NCBI GenBank assembly: GCA_964543235.1
Contig: CAZIXE010000020.1
Coordinates: forward strand, 1 to 59,781
Direction: 5' to 3'
Length of the DNA: 59,781 bases
Source: JANMMJ01 sp964543235
GTDB taxonomy: Bacteria > Pseudomonadota > Alphaproteobacteria > Rhizobiales > Aestuariivirgaceae
In this document: positions 33,509-41,981 of the stretch, one piece after another
Layout: each line of letters starts with the position of its first letter
How positions within the stretch are numbered: position 1 is the stretch's first letter
Program-made: the position numbers and the translations under genes
The notes under the pieces: generated by a model
Databases searched by the model: none
What the model was told of the DNA's origin: nothing
The model's input: only the letters and a program-made list of their open reading frames with translations

Positions 33509-34330
33509 TCAAAGGCCACACAGCAGGGCCAGGTTGCGGGTCATGGGTGAGTCGGCCTCGGCCAGCGCGGCAATGATCGAGAAGTGGTTGGCATCCCTGA
33601 CTTCCCGGTAGCCGACGGCCCGTCCCACCCCCTGCCAGGCGGCGGCGAGGCTCCGGCTCTGGCGGAGATACTCGGCGCTTTCCTCGGCCCCCACCCAGGC
33701 ATCGAAGCGCCCGGAAGGGGGGCCCGGCCAGAGGAGCGGGCTCGCCTGCAGGGCCGCCGTCTCGTCGAGCCTGAGCGTCAGGTTGATCGAGGTCGCCATG
33801 AGCGGGCGGAGGTCATAGAGGCCGCTCACGCCGAAACCGTTGGCGACGAGGCCCGCGGGCGCGCCGAAGGCCGTCCAGCCGGTGGCCATCAGGCAGGCGG
33901 CGAGATGACCGCCGGCGGAATGGCCCATGACCACCAGGGGGCGGCGTTCGCGGTGCCACAAGAAGAGTACTGCCTGACGCAGCTCGTCGATGATGTCGGG
34001 CACGCTGACGGCAGGGCAGAGCGAATAGCCCGGCAGGGCGACGTCGAGGCCGCGCGCATTGGCGCCGGCCGCGAGATGCGAGAAGTGGCCGGGGTCGAAG
34101 GCCCGCCAGTAGCCGCCATGGATGAAGACGACGAGCGGGGCACCGGGCTGCGGGGCGGCGCTGCGGAAGAGATCGAGGCGGTTGCGCTCGCGCGCGCCAT
34201 AGGCGAGGGCGAGTTCGGCGCGGGGCGCGGCGGCGGCGCGATAGGCCCCGGCGTCGCGCTGCCAGGCGGCAATGATCGCCGGGTGCCCGGGTACGCGGGC
34301 GCGGTTGTCATACTCGGCTTCGAGATCCAT
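33509..34330 (-). CDS. Alpha/beta hydrolase (kynurenine formamidase-like)
   Basis: The protein has 273 residues. The oxyanion-hole motif is FIHGGYWRAFDPGHFSH, the nucleophile elbow GHSAGGH (catalytic Ser), and the catalytic His is in DANHFSIIAAL. The HGGYW pattern and N-terminal YDNRARVPGH resemble arylformamidase/esterase proteins of the HSL-like group. Kynurenine pathway genes are not adjacent, so the substrate remains open. Monocistronic as far as can be seen. Confidence 0.9.
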   Translation of the reverse strand: MDLEAEYDNRARVPGHPAIIAAWQRDAGAYRAAAAPRAELALAYGARERNRLDLFRSAAPQPGAPLVVFIHGGYWRAFDPGHFSHLAAGANARGLDVALPGYSLCPAVSVPDIIDELRQAVLFLWHRERRPLVVMGHSAGGHLAACLMATGWTAFGAPAGLVANGFGVSGLYDLRPLMATSINLTLRLDETAALQASPLLWPGPPSGRFDAWVGAEESAEYLRQSRSLAAAWQGVGRAVGYREVRDANHFSIIAALAEADSPMTRNLALLCGL

Positions 34331-34513
34331 GGGGGCTTGAGGATGGGACTAGGGCTGGCAATTGTAAACGCCGACACAGGACGCGAGGCTCGATGGTGCA
34401 TTCCACAAGTCATGCCACCGGCATGATAGGAGCGACGGCGGCGCGGCACGCAAGCGAGGACTCGAGTGGGCTTGCCCTGCCACATTTCTCGGAAATTGAC
34501 TGGAGTGAAGCAT

Positions 34514-34756
34514 ATGGGCGATAATGTTCATGAAATGGAGTATCGCCATCTTATCCAGATTGACCCAGCCAGGCGGTCGGGGAAGCCGTGTCTGCGGGAC
34601 ACACGGATTACCGTGCAGGACGTGCTCGAATACCTCGCCTCCGGCATGAGTGAGGCTGAGATTATCCGCGAGTTCCCGGAGCTTACGTTGGAGGATGTCC
34701 GGGCGTGCCTTGCCTTCGCCGCCGACCGCGAGCGGCAGTTGGTCGGCACGCCCTGA
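34514..34756 (+). CDS. DUF433 antitoxin-like protein
   Basis: The protein has 80 residues. The DUF433 pattern is DPARRSGKPCLRDTRITVQD, VLEYLASGMSEAEIIREFPE, LTLEDVRACLAFAADRE, a small winged-HTH fold. These proteins pair with DUF5615 PIN-like proteins as presumed toxin-antitoxin systems. The ATG at 34514 has GGAG 8-9 nt upstream. Its stop lies 1 nt before the TTG start of the next gene. Confidence 0.85.
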   Translation: MGDNVHEMEYRHLIQIDPARRSGKPCLRDTRITVQDVLEYLASGMSEAEIIREFPELTLEDVRACLAFAADRERQLVGTP

Positions 34757-34757
34757 A

Positions 34758-35111
34758 TTGCGGCTACTGTTCGACCAAAATCTGCCTCACCGGTTCGCGG
34801 CCTCGCTTGCCGATCTTTTTCCCGGATCCCTGCATGTCAAGGACGCCGGGCTTGCCACGGCCAGCGACCGTGAGATTTGGGACTATGCGGCGGCCAATGG
34901 CTTCACCATCATCTCCAAGGATGGCGATTTTCATCAGCTCAGTTTTCTATACGGTTACCCGCCGAAAACGATCTGGCTTCGCTGTGGCAACAGCCGCGCA
35001 GGCGATCTTGAAAAACTCATCCGCTATAATCATCAAGTCATAGAAGTCTTCCTGGCGGAGGACGACGGTGCCTTGCTGGTCATTGGAAGCGCAGGATCGG
35101 CACGACCGTGA
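34758..35111 (+). CDS. DUF5615 PIN-like protein, probable toxin
   Basis: The protein has 117 residues from the TTG at 34758; no ATG or GTG fits the conserved N-terminus LRLLFDQNLPHRFAASLADL. PIN-like acidic residues are in LFDQNLP, HVKDAGL, SDREIWDYA and IISKDGDF, followed by PKTIWLRCGN. This matches the Mut7-C/PIN-like DUF5615 family, a putative RNase. Together with DUF433 it forms a compact two-gene module inserted between housekeeping genes. Confidence 0.82.
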   Translation: MRLLFDQNLPHRFAASLADLFPGSLHVKDAGLATASDREIWDYAAANGFTIISKDGDFHQLSFLYGYPPKTIWLRCGNSRAGDLEKLIRYNHQVIEVFLAEDDGALLVIGSAGSARP

Positions 35112-35312
35112 GCTCCCTCAAATATCTCCGGCAGCACGCCATTCCATCACCGAGATTCGCGTGAGAGGTTGGTCGAAATCGAACGAGGCTCGATCGGCCA
35201 TCTCAGGAAGCGCGAACAGTAAATTTCAGGTCAACTCGCTCACATGACAAGAGTTGCCTTGCCAACTGTAGAGGCACATCGCGGACTGCGCACCACATGC
35301 TGAGGAAACCGC

Positions 35313-37352
35313 TCAAATATCCAGCCCCTCCTCGCTCACGAATTCGGCGCGGGCGGAGATGAAGTTGAAGCGTTCCTCGGGCTTGTTGCCCATGAGCTGT
35401 TCAACGACCTTGGCGATGGTGGCGCGTTCCGACTCCTCAAAAGTGACGCGGAGCAGTGTGCGCTTGCCCGGATCCATGGTGGTCTCTTTCAGCTGCGCGG
35501 GGAGCATTTCGCCAAGCCCCTTGAAGCGCGAGACCTCGACCTTGCCCCTCCCCGTCATTTCGGACTTCAGCAATTCCTCCTTGTGCTGGTCATCGCGGGC
35601 GTAGGCGATCTTCGCCCCCTGGGCCAGCTTGTAGAGCGGCGGCACGGCGAGATAGAGGTGGCCGCCGGCGATCAGTTCCGGCATCTGGCGGAAGAAGAAG
35701 GTGATCAAGAGGCTGGCGATATGGGCGCCGTCGACATCGGCGTCGGTCATGATGATGATCTTCTCGTAGCGGAGATCGGCCTCGCGGTAATTGGCGCCGG
35801 TTCCCACCCCCAGGGCCTGGATCAGATCGGCCAGCTGCTGGTTCTGGGCGAGCTTGTCCTTCGTGGCACTCGCCACATTGAGGATCTTGCCGCGCAAGGG
35901 GAGCACGGCCTGGAGATTGCGGTTCCTCGCCTGCTTGGCGGAACCGCCGGCGGAATCGCCCTCGACGATAAAGAGCTCGGAGCCCTCGGCGGCGCTCGAC
36001 GAACAGTCGGCGAGCTTGCCGGGAAGCCGCAGCTTCCTGACCGCGGTCTTGCGGCTCACTTCCCTTTCCTGGCGGCGGCGCAGGCGTTCCTCGGCGCGCT
36101 CGATGATCCAGGAGAGCAGCCGGTCGGCCTGGGCGGGATGGCCGGTGAGCCAATGGTCGAAATGATCGCGGATCGCCTGCTCGACGATGCGCGAGGCCTC
36201 GGCAGTGGCGAGCTTGTCCTTGGTCTGGCCCTGGAACTCAGGCTCCCGGATGAACACCGAGAGGAGCGCCCCGGTCGAAGCCATGACGTCGTCGGAGGTG
36301 ATGACGGCAGCCCTGCGGTTGTTCACGAGCTCGGCGTAATTCTTCAGTGAGCGGAGCAAGGCGAAACGCAGCCCCTGCTCGTGGGTGCCGCCCTCGGGGG
36401 TGGGGATGGTGTTGCAATAGGAGGACATGAAGCCGTCCTCGTTGCCAAACCAGGCGATGGCCCATTCGACCGAGCCGTGACCGCCGGGCTTGGTGACCTT
36501 GCCGGCGAAGATGTCATCGACGACGCGGGTGGCGCCGTCGAGGCGTTCCTCCAGGAAGTCGCGCAGGCCGCCCGGGAAATGCAGCACCGCCTTCTCTGGC
36601 GTGTCCTGGTCCCTGATGTGGACGGGGTCGCATGACCAGCGGATTTCCACCCCGCCGAACAGATAGGACTTGGAGCGGGCCATGCGGTAGAGCCGGGCCG
36701 CATTGAACGCGACGGCCTTGCCGAAGATTTCGGGGTCGGGCTTGAAGCGCACGGTGGTGCCGCGGCGGTTACTGATCTTGCCCAGATGCTCGATCCTGCC
36801 GGCCGGTTTGCCGCGGCGATACTCCTGGCGGTAGAGCTGCTGGCTGCGGGCGACCTCGACGATCACATGTTCGGAGAGGGCATTGACGACGGAGACGCCG
36901 ACGCCATGCAGGCCGCCCGAGGTTTCATAGACACCCGAATCGAACTTGCCGCCGGCATGGAGCGTGGTCATGATGACTTCAAGCGCCGACTTGTCCTTGA
37001 ACTTGGGGTGGGGATCGACGGGAATGCCGCGGCCATTGTCGGTGACGGCCAGATAGCCGTCGGCGCCGTAATGCACCTCGATCCAGTCGGCATGGCCGGC
37101 GACGGCCTCGTCCATGGCATTGTCGATCACCTCGGCAAAGAGATGGTGCAGCGCCTTCTCGTCGGTGCCGCCGATATACATGCCAGGCCGGCGGCGCACC
37201 GGCTCAAGGCCTTCCAGCACCTCGATATCGGCCGCGGTGTAGCTGCCGTCGCCGGGCGGCTTGCGCGGCTTTGCGGCGCGTGCCTTGGCGGCGGCGGGAG
37301 CGACTTCCGCCTCCAGCTTGTCGAAGAGATCCCGGACTTTGGGTTTGGCCAT
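35313..37352 (-). CDS. parE: DNA topoisomerase IV subunit B
   Basis: This 679-residue ATPase subunit of the type II topoisomerase decatenates daughter chromosomes with ParC. The GHKL domain shows EVIDNAMDEAVAGHAD, VTDNGRGIPVDPHPK, GGLHGVGVSVVNALSE. The TOPRIM domain shows LFIVEGDSAGGSAKQARNR (Glu) and MTDADVDGAHIASLLITFF (Asp pair). The FIGREPxxxGxxKxKLAT-like segment reads REPEFQGQTKDKLAT. A GyrB would be about 800 residues with a longer insertion, so ParE is preferred. The ATG at 37352 (MAKPKVRDLFDKL) is used instead of an upstream in-frame start. Confidence 0.95.
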   Translation of the reverse strand: MAKPKVRDLFDKLEAEVAPAAAKARAAKPRKPPGDGSYTAADIEVLEGLEPVRRRPGMYIGGTDEKALHHLFAEVIDNAMDEAVAGHADWIEVHYGADGYLAVTDNGRGIPVDPHPKFKDKSALEVIMTTLHAGGKFDSGVYETSGGLHGVGVSVVNALSEHVIVEVARSQQLYRQEYRRGKPAGRIEHLGKISNRRGTTVRFKPDPEIFGKAVAFNAARLYRMARSKSYLFGGVEIRWSCDPVHIRDQDTPEKAVLHFPGGLRDFLEERLDGATRVVDDIFAGKVTKPGGHGSVEWAIAWFGNEDGFMSSYCNTIPTPEGGTHEQGLRFALLRSLKNYAELVNNRRAAVITSDDVMASTGALLSVFIREPEFQGQTKDKLATAEASRIVEQAIRDHFDHWLTGHPAQADRLLSWIIERAEERLRRRQEREVSRKTAVRKLRLPGKLADCSSSAAEGSELFIVEGDSAGGSAKQARNRNLQAVLPLRGKILNVASATKDKLAQNQQLADLIQALGVGTGANYREADLRYEKIIIMTDADVDGAHIASLLITFFFRQMPELIAGGHLYLAVPPLYKLAQGAKIAYARDDQHKEELLKSEMTGRGKVEVSRFKGLGEMLPAQLKETTMDPGKRTLLRVTFEESERATIAKVVEQLMGNKPEERFNFISARAEFVSEEGLDI

Positions 37353-37543
37353 TGCCTGTCCTGCAAACGAATCAGTGGCGGGCGAGTATGCCAGAGCGAC
37401 GCCTCGCACCAAACCTGCCGCATTCCATCACATTCATCATCATATCGCCCCGAAATGACCCTTTGCGAAGCGGATTTCTGCCTGAGGGGTCGCCTAACAT
37501 GCGCATCGTGGACGGCGTTCAACAACCACAGGGAGTCATTCTC

Positions 37544-37816
37544 ATGACCGCACGCATTGCTATTGCCTCCGCCCTCGCCCTTATCCTCTCGGCACCGGCG
37601 GCCATGGCGCTGACCGTCACCAACAATGACGATGCCGCCTATGCGCTCATGGTGACCATGCCCGACGGCAGCACCCAGACGCTGCAAGTCGATGCTAAGG
37701 GCCAGGCGACCGTCGATTGCGCACAGGGCTGCGAGGTGGCGCTCAATGAAGAGAAGGCCAGCGTGAGCCCGGAGATGACGACACTCGCCATCGAAGGCGG
37801 CAAGTTCACGCAGTAA
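37544..37816 (+). CDS. Small secreted protein of unknown function
   Basis: The 90-residue protein has a signal peptide (about 1-22, ASALALILSAPAAMA) and a small beta-rich mature domain containing LTVTNNDDAAYALMVTMPDG, QTLQVDAKGQATVDC and a CAQGC cysteine pair. The ATG at 37544 has GGGAG upstream. No family is named. It is divergent from parE and followed by a strong GC-rich hairpin. Confidence 0.75.
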   Translation: MTARIAIASALALILSAPAAMALTVTNNDDAAYALMVTMPDGSTQTLQVDAKGQATVDCAQGCEVALNEEKASVSPEMTTLAIEGGKFTQ

Positions 37817-37841
37817 GCCCCCCCCCTTCCTCTCCCGAACC

Positions 37842-37867
37842 CGGGCCCCGCCTTGGCGGGGCCCGTT
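37842..37867 (+). terminator. GC-rich hairpin after the small secreted protein gene
   Basis: CGGGCCCCGCC (37842-37852), loop TT, GGCGGGGCCCG (37855-37865), then TTGCG. An 11-bp perfect stem 25 nt after the stop codon. The T-run is short, but the position and stability suggest a terminator. Confidence 0.65.
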
Positions 37868-38029
37868 GCGTCAGGTGCGATGCACATGCGCGGCAAACTG
37901 TCCTTGACTTTCGTCTAGCGCCCATGTTTCCTGTCAGCAAATAAAGTTGCCCCGCAGAATATTGAGGTGGAAGGCTGGGCGCGGCATGCGGGGATCAAGC
38001 CACGGCCCTTGAGTGGGAAGGGGACGCCG

Positions 38030-39466
38030 ATGGGCGACAATCTCAGTACGGTCAATGTGATCTTCACCGAGTTCTACTACTGGGTGACGGTCGTCTTCAT
38101 GTTTCTCATCCATGTGGGCTTCTGCATGTATGAGGTGGGAGCGTCCAGGCGGCGCAACCACATGCACACGCTGATGAAGAACACGATGTGCATCCCGCTG
38201 GTGACGGTGACGTTCTTCTTCTTCGGCTGGTGGATCTATTTCGCGTTTCCGACGGGGCTTTACTGGATCACGTTCGTCAGCGACTCGCTGTTCTACGATC
38301 CCAACAAGGTCGCCGCGCCGTGGAGCCCGCTGATGGGCACCCATCTCTCCGGCCTCAACGCCACCGATACCGCCTACGGGCTGACCAACGATCCGGCCGA
38401 CCTCAACAGTCCGGCCATCTGGCACCGGCTCAACGGCGTGTTCTGGGCGGCGTTCCTGCTGTTCTCGATCACCACGGCGTCGATCGTATCCGGTGCGGTG
38501 ATCGAGCGAATCCAGTCAGGCGCGTTCTGGATCATCGCAGTGTTGGTCGGCTCGGTGCTGTGGATCATCGATGCGGCGTGGGGCTGGAGCGCGGGCGGAT
38601 GGATGGTCAAGTATCTCGGCTATCATGATGCTTATGCCTCCGGCGTGGTGCATGCCATCGCAGGTGGCGCAGCCCTCGCCGCCATCATCGTGCTGGGGCC
38701 GCGACTCGGCAAGTTCCGGGCAGACGGCACACCGCGCGATATCCCGCCGCACAATCCCTGGCTGGTGACGATCGGGCTGTTCCTGATCTACACCGGCTTC
38801 TGGGGCTTCTACGCGGCCTGCAACATCCCGTTCGTCGCGCCGGCCACGATCGCCGGGCAGATCACCGGCGAGACCTGGACGGCGACCAACATCTATCTGG
38901 CACCGACGACGCTGTCGGCGATCACCTTCAACTTCCTGATGTCGCTGTCGGGCGGCCTGATGGCAGGCTACATCTTCTCGAAAGGCAATGCGTTCTGGAC
39001 CTACTCGGCGGGGCTGTGCGGCGTCATCGGCGCGTCGGCCGGCAACGATCTCTATCATCCCATCCAGGCCATGCTGATCGGGGCGATCGTGCCGTTCATT
39101 GCCTACAAGCTGCACTACTGGGTCGAGCGTACCTTCAAGGTCGACGACGCGGTGGGGGCCGTTGCTGTGCACGGTTATGGCGGCTTCCTTGGAGTGGTGA
39201 TAGCGGGCTTCATGCTATGGGGCCAGCCGTCGTCGCCTTATGAAGGCTATGCCGCGATCACCCCGTGGGGGCAGTTCATCGGCGCCTGCATCATGTTCCT
39301 GCTGGGCTTCATCCCGATCTACATCGTGGCCAAAATCCTCAACGCCGCCGGGCTGTTGCGCGTGCCGGCGAAGGTCGAGCTTGAAGGCCTCGACTTCGAG
39401 GGCAATGAAGCCACGCAGGCGGCTGTCGCCGAGGTGATGGCTGCGGAAAAGGCACTGGTAAAGTGA
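38030..39466 (+). CDS. Ammonium transporter (Amt family)
   Basis: The protein has 478 residues and about 11 membrane helices. The twin-histidine pore residues sit in ASGVVHAIAGGAALA and GAVAVHGYGGFLGVV. NPWLVTIGLFLIYTGFWGF and LYHPIQAMLIGAIVP also fit. The N-terminal FYYWVTVVFMFLIHVGFCMY and the loop WSPLMGTHLSGLNATD differ from E. coli AmtB, so it belongs to a divergent Amt branch. The ATG at 38030 is chosen because a GGAAGGGG ribosome site precedes it. No glnK (PII) gene follows; instead a small membrane protein gene does, 22 nt downstream. Confidence 0.92.
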   Translation: MGDNLSTVNVIFTEFYYWVTVVFMFLIHVGFCMYEVGASRRRNHMHTLMKNTMCIPLVTVTFFFFGWWIYFAFPTGLYWITFVSDSLFYDPNKVAAPWSPLMGTHLSGLNATDTAYGLTNDPADLNSPAIWHRLNGVFWAAFLLFSITTASIVSGAVIERIQSGAFWIIAVLVGSVLWIIDAAWGWSAGGWMVKYLGYHDAYASGVVHAIAGGAALAAIIVLGPRLGKFRADGTPRDIPPHNPWLVTIGLFLIYTGFWGFYAACNIPFVAPATIAGQITGETWTATNIYLAPTTLSAITFNFLMSLSGGLMAGYIFSKGNAFWTYSAGLCGVIGASAGNDLYHPIQAMLIGAIVPFIAYKLHYWVERTFKVDDAVGAVAVHGYGGFLGVVIAGFMLWGQPSSPYEGYAAITPWGQFIGACIMFLLGFIPIYIVAKILNAAGLLRVPAKVELEGLDFEGNEATQAAVAEVMAAEKALVK

Positions 39467-39488
39467 AACGCTGACGGAGGAAACGACA

Positions 39489-39707
39489 ATGTCAACCAAT
39501 GGAATGACCAGCTGGGCCGTCGATCTCAAGGATGTCGGCGCGATCTATCCGTTCCAGGGCATGGAGGTGGTGCTGGTCATCATCGGGCTGGCCTTCTGGA
39601 TCTGGTTTCACGTGGCCCAGCTCAGAAACGAGGCCAAGGAGATCCAGCACGAGATGGAAAGCGACCGGCGCGGCGAGCGTGCACGCAACGCCATCGACGG
39701 CTACTGA
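39489..39707 (+). CDS. Small membrane protein linked to the ammonium transporter
   Basis: The 72-residue protein has one membrane helix (VVLVIIGLAFWIWFHVA, about 28-44) followed by a highly charged cytoplasmic helix (LRNEAKEIQHEMESDRRGER). A GGAGG ribosome site precedes the ATG. It lies 22 nt after the transporter and is followed by a terminator, so the two form a bicistronic unit. I do not recognise a family; by position it may be a regulatory or stabilising subunit of the transporter. Confidence 0.75.
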   Translation: MSTNGMTSWAVDLKDVGAIYPFQGMEVVLVIIGLAFWIWFHVAQLRNEAKEIQHEMESDRRGERARNAIDGY

Positions 39708-39730
39708 GCCGCGGCCCGGCAATTGTTGCA

Positions 39731-39760
39731 GGGGGGCGCGCCTCCGGAGCGCCCCCCTTT
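39731..39760 (+). terminator. Intrinsic terminator of the ammonium transporter operon
   Basis: GGGGGGCGC (39731-39739) pairs with GCGCCCCCC (39749-39757), followed by TTT. The 9-bp stem with a 9-nt loop lies 23 nt after the small membrane protein gene. Confidence 0.75.
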
Positions 39761-39798
39761 GCGTTCAAGGATCCGCTGGACGCTATGCTCCGCCAATC

Positions 39799-40677
39799 CT
39801 ATGGCAGTGGCAGGGCCAGGACCTTGCCCTCGTAAGGGGCGGCTGCCGTATTATCGACAGCCATGACATAGAGGGTCCTGCCATCGGCACTGAAGGTCAG
39901 ATTGGGGGCGGCAGCGGAGGGCACCTCGTGACGTCTCACAATAGCACTGCCGTCGGGCGCCAGCTCGAGAATGGCCGCGGCGCTATAGAGACCGATGAAG
40001 AAGTTGCCGTTCGGCCCGAGCTTGATGCCATCGGGATAGACTTCGGGCGGCTCGCCCATCTGGTAGAGGCGCGCGAACAGGCGGCGATCGGTGAGGCCGC
40101 CATCGGCACTCACAGCAAAGGAAACGATACGCCCCGCCTCCGATTCATTGACATAGACACGGCCATCCGGGCCGGTGGCCACACCATTGGCATAGTGAAG
40201 GTCGTCGGCCACCGCGAGCAGGCCGCCGCCGGGCATGAGATGAACAATGCGGCCGACGATGGGACCCGGCTCCCAGGGGCCTGACAGGGTGATCCAGGCA
40301 CCGCCCTTGCCGTCAGGCGTGCCATCATTGGGTCCGATGAGCGCTGCGCCGGCGGCATCCTTGCCATAGCTGCGGAGTGTCTTGCCCGCTTTCGAAACGA
40401 TGACGATCTCACCAGAATCGTAGCAGGTGACGGCAAAACCATCAGCCAGCGGAACAACGGCGGCCGGCCCGCAGCCATCCTTTGTCCACAGGGTCGCGTT
40501 GGCCTTGCCGTCCCACACCGTCAGCGCATGAGCGGCATATTCCGCATAGATGAGCCTGCCATCCGCCATCACGGGCCCTTCCGGGAACAGCGCCCTGGAA
40601 TTCAGCACAGTGACATCTCCGGCGAGTGCGGTTCCGCCAAGCGCCAGCAATGCTGCTGCAATCATCATCGCCCTCAT
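39799..40677 (-). CDS. Secreted SMP-30/gluconolactonase-like beta-propeller protein
   Basis: The protein has 292 residues. The ATG at 40677 has GGGAG upstream and starts a signal peptide (MIAAALLALGGTALA). The mature part has propeller blades: LFPEGPVMADGRLIYAEY, IGPNDGTPDGKGGAWITLSG, YANGVATGPDGRVYVNES, PPEVYPDGIKLGPNGNFFIG, NLTFSADGRTLYVM. The pattern of Glu, Asn and Asp residues in these loops fits the metal site of SMP-30/gluconolactonase proteins. It is probably periplasmic; the lactone or other substrate is unknown. Confidence 0.88.
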   Translation of the reverse strand: MRAMMIAAALLALGGTALAGDVTVLNSRALFPEGPVMADGRLIYAEYAAHALTVWDGKANATLWTKDGCGPAAVVPLADGFAVTCYDSGEIVIVSKAGKTLRSYGKDAAGAALIGPNDGTPDGKGGAWITLSGPWEPGPIVGRIVHLMPGGGLLAVADDLHYANGVATGPDGRVYVNESEAGRIVSFAVSADGGLTDRRLFARLYQMGEPPEVYPDGIKLGPNGNFFIGLYSAAAILELAPDGSAIVRRHEVPSAAAPNLTFSADGRTLYVMAVDNTAAAPYEGKVLALPLP

Positions 40678-41090
40678 GCGCGCACTCCCTGCTGTCAAGG
40701 GGTTCCGGGGATGTCGAGTCTACGCCGACTGGCGGCGGTGCGACAGGGCTCTTGAAAAGGTGGGGGCTGCCGCAAACCGATGGCCCCGCCGGTGGCGTTC
40801 CGCGCGGGGCCTTTGTTGGTGCCTTACACCATCGGGCTTCTTGTGTTGCCCGCCGAGGATGCTGCAGGGCCGATATCGGCTCGGGTGCGATTAACTCCCG
40901 ACCATGCAGCTCGAAAAATCGCTAAGTTCTTGGCCTCTAATTTTCCCGAGCCGAAGTGGCTCAGCATGCCGTTCCTGCTCAGGATAACCTCTCTTCCGGT
41001 GGGGTCATTTTCTTAGCCTCACTGGTTTGATCCGTTGCAAAATACATGACTTTGCCGAGGCCAACGGTCAAATCACAACTCAGGTCAGCA
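40678..41090. other. Intergenic region, no gene seen
   Basis: This 413-nt region separates two leftward genes. A stem GGCCCCG (40782-40788) with CGGGGCC (40805-40811) followed by TTTG reads as a weak terminator on the plus strand. Frames up to about 114 codons on the plus strand lack family features. The SMP-30-like gene's promoter should be near 40690-40760. Confidence 0.45.
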
Positions 41091-41733
41091 CTACTGAGAT
41101 TTCGCCGATTCGACGGCGAGACCAGGCGTTGCCACGAGTGTGGCGGGATCGAGAGCGGTGCCGTTGGCCATGAGAATGAAACAAGGCGCACCCGCTGTGT
41201 CAGCGCTCCTGTTGCAGGTCGCGAGAGCTTCCGTTACGGCCTCGTCGGGCGTGGCAGCCTCCCAGGCTCTTCCCCAGGGCCCTTTGAGGCTGATCGCGAA
41301 GGCCTTGTTGACGGGCTTTTCCCTGTAGCCTTCGAGGGCCACCTGGACGCCGGCATTGACGGAGAGAGTGCGCAACGGCAGCGCCGCCCCGGCGCTACTG
41401 CGGTCTGCCCGCGAGGCCTGCGCATACTGCAGCGCCAGAGGCACCGGCTGGCCGTCAACATCAATGAGGTTGCAACCCGCGCCTGCAGCGTCACAAGCCC
41501 GGAGGGCCTCGCGGGCCGCCACTGCGGCATTGAAGAATCCGGCAGCGGCCCCGGTCCTGCCTTCCGGCGAAGCGGCGAAGGCCTTGTGGCCCCGCTGGCC
41601 GGCTTTAGGCATGTATGAGTTTGAGCTGATCGGCACTCAGTGGAAAGAGTGGCTGGTCAAAGGCCGCCGCCGTAGCGGCACCGGCCATCAGGGCTGCAGC
41701 GCTCCCGGCCGCAAGAGCATGAAGTGGGTACAT
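41091..41733 (-). pseudogene. Frameshifted DUF4189-type secreted protein gene
   Basis: An ATG at 41733 opens a signal peptide (ALAAGSAAALMAGAATAAA) and mature start FDQPLFPLSADQLKLIHA, then hits TAA at 41605-41607. The +1 frame continues without interruption as KAGQRGHKAFAASPEG to 41091. Removing one base near 41604-41608 joins them into a protein of about 213 residues. The body holds two tandem DUF4189-like units (KAFAASPEG..CNLIDVDG and KAFAISLKG..CFILMANG). If the frameshift is real the signal peptide is lost, so no secreted protein is made. A sequencing error is the alternative. Confidence 0.65.
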
Positions 41734-41981
41734 GGGGTCCGTCCGTGCGACAGTTGCTGCCGTCCTTCCTGTCGAGCCGGAATCGGGCCATATCGCGGCG
41801 AACGGGCAGCGGTATCCATAGCCACGACCAGAACGGCCGGTCCATCAGGCGTTAATGACGCAGGGGCTTGCGGTTTGACTTTTGGGGAATTCGGCCTATG
41901 TATCAGCCTGAAACGCCCGATGGATCGCCGAGTCGTTCCGGGCGCTGTGTAACCCTCTCGGCAGAATGGTTTCTCTTCTCA

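Noticed and set aside
37854..37869. A sigma-54-like TGGC...TTGC before the ammonium transporter
   Set aside because: The spacing between the GG and GC elements is one base too long and the sequence is part of the GC-rich terminator stem.
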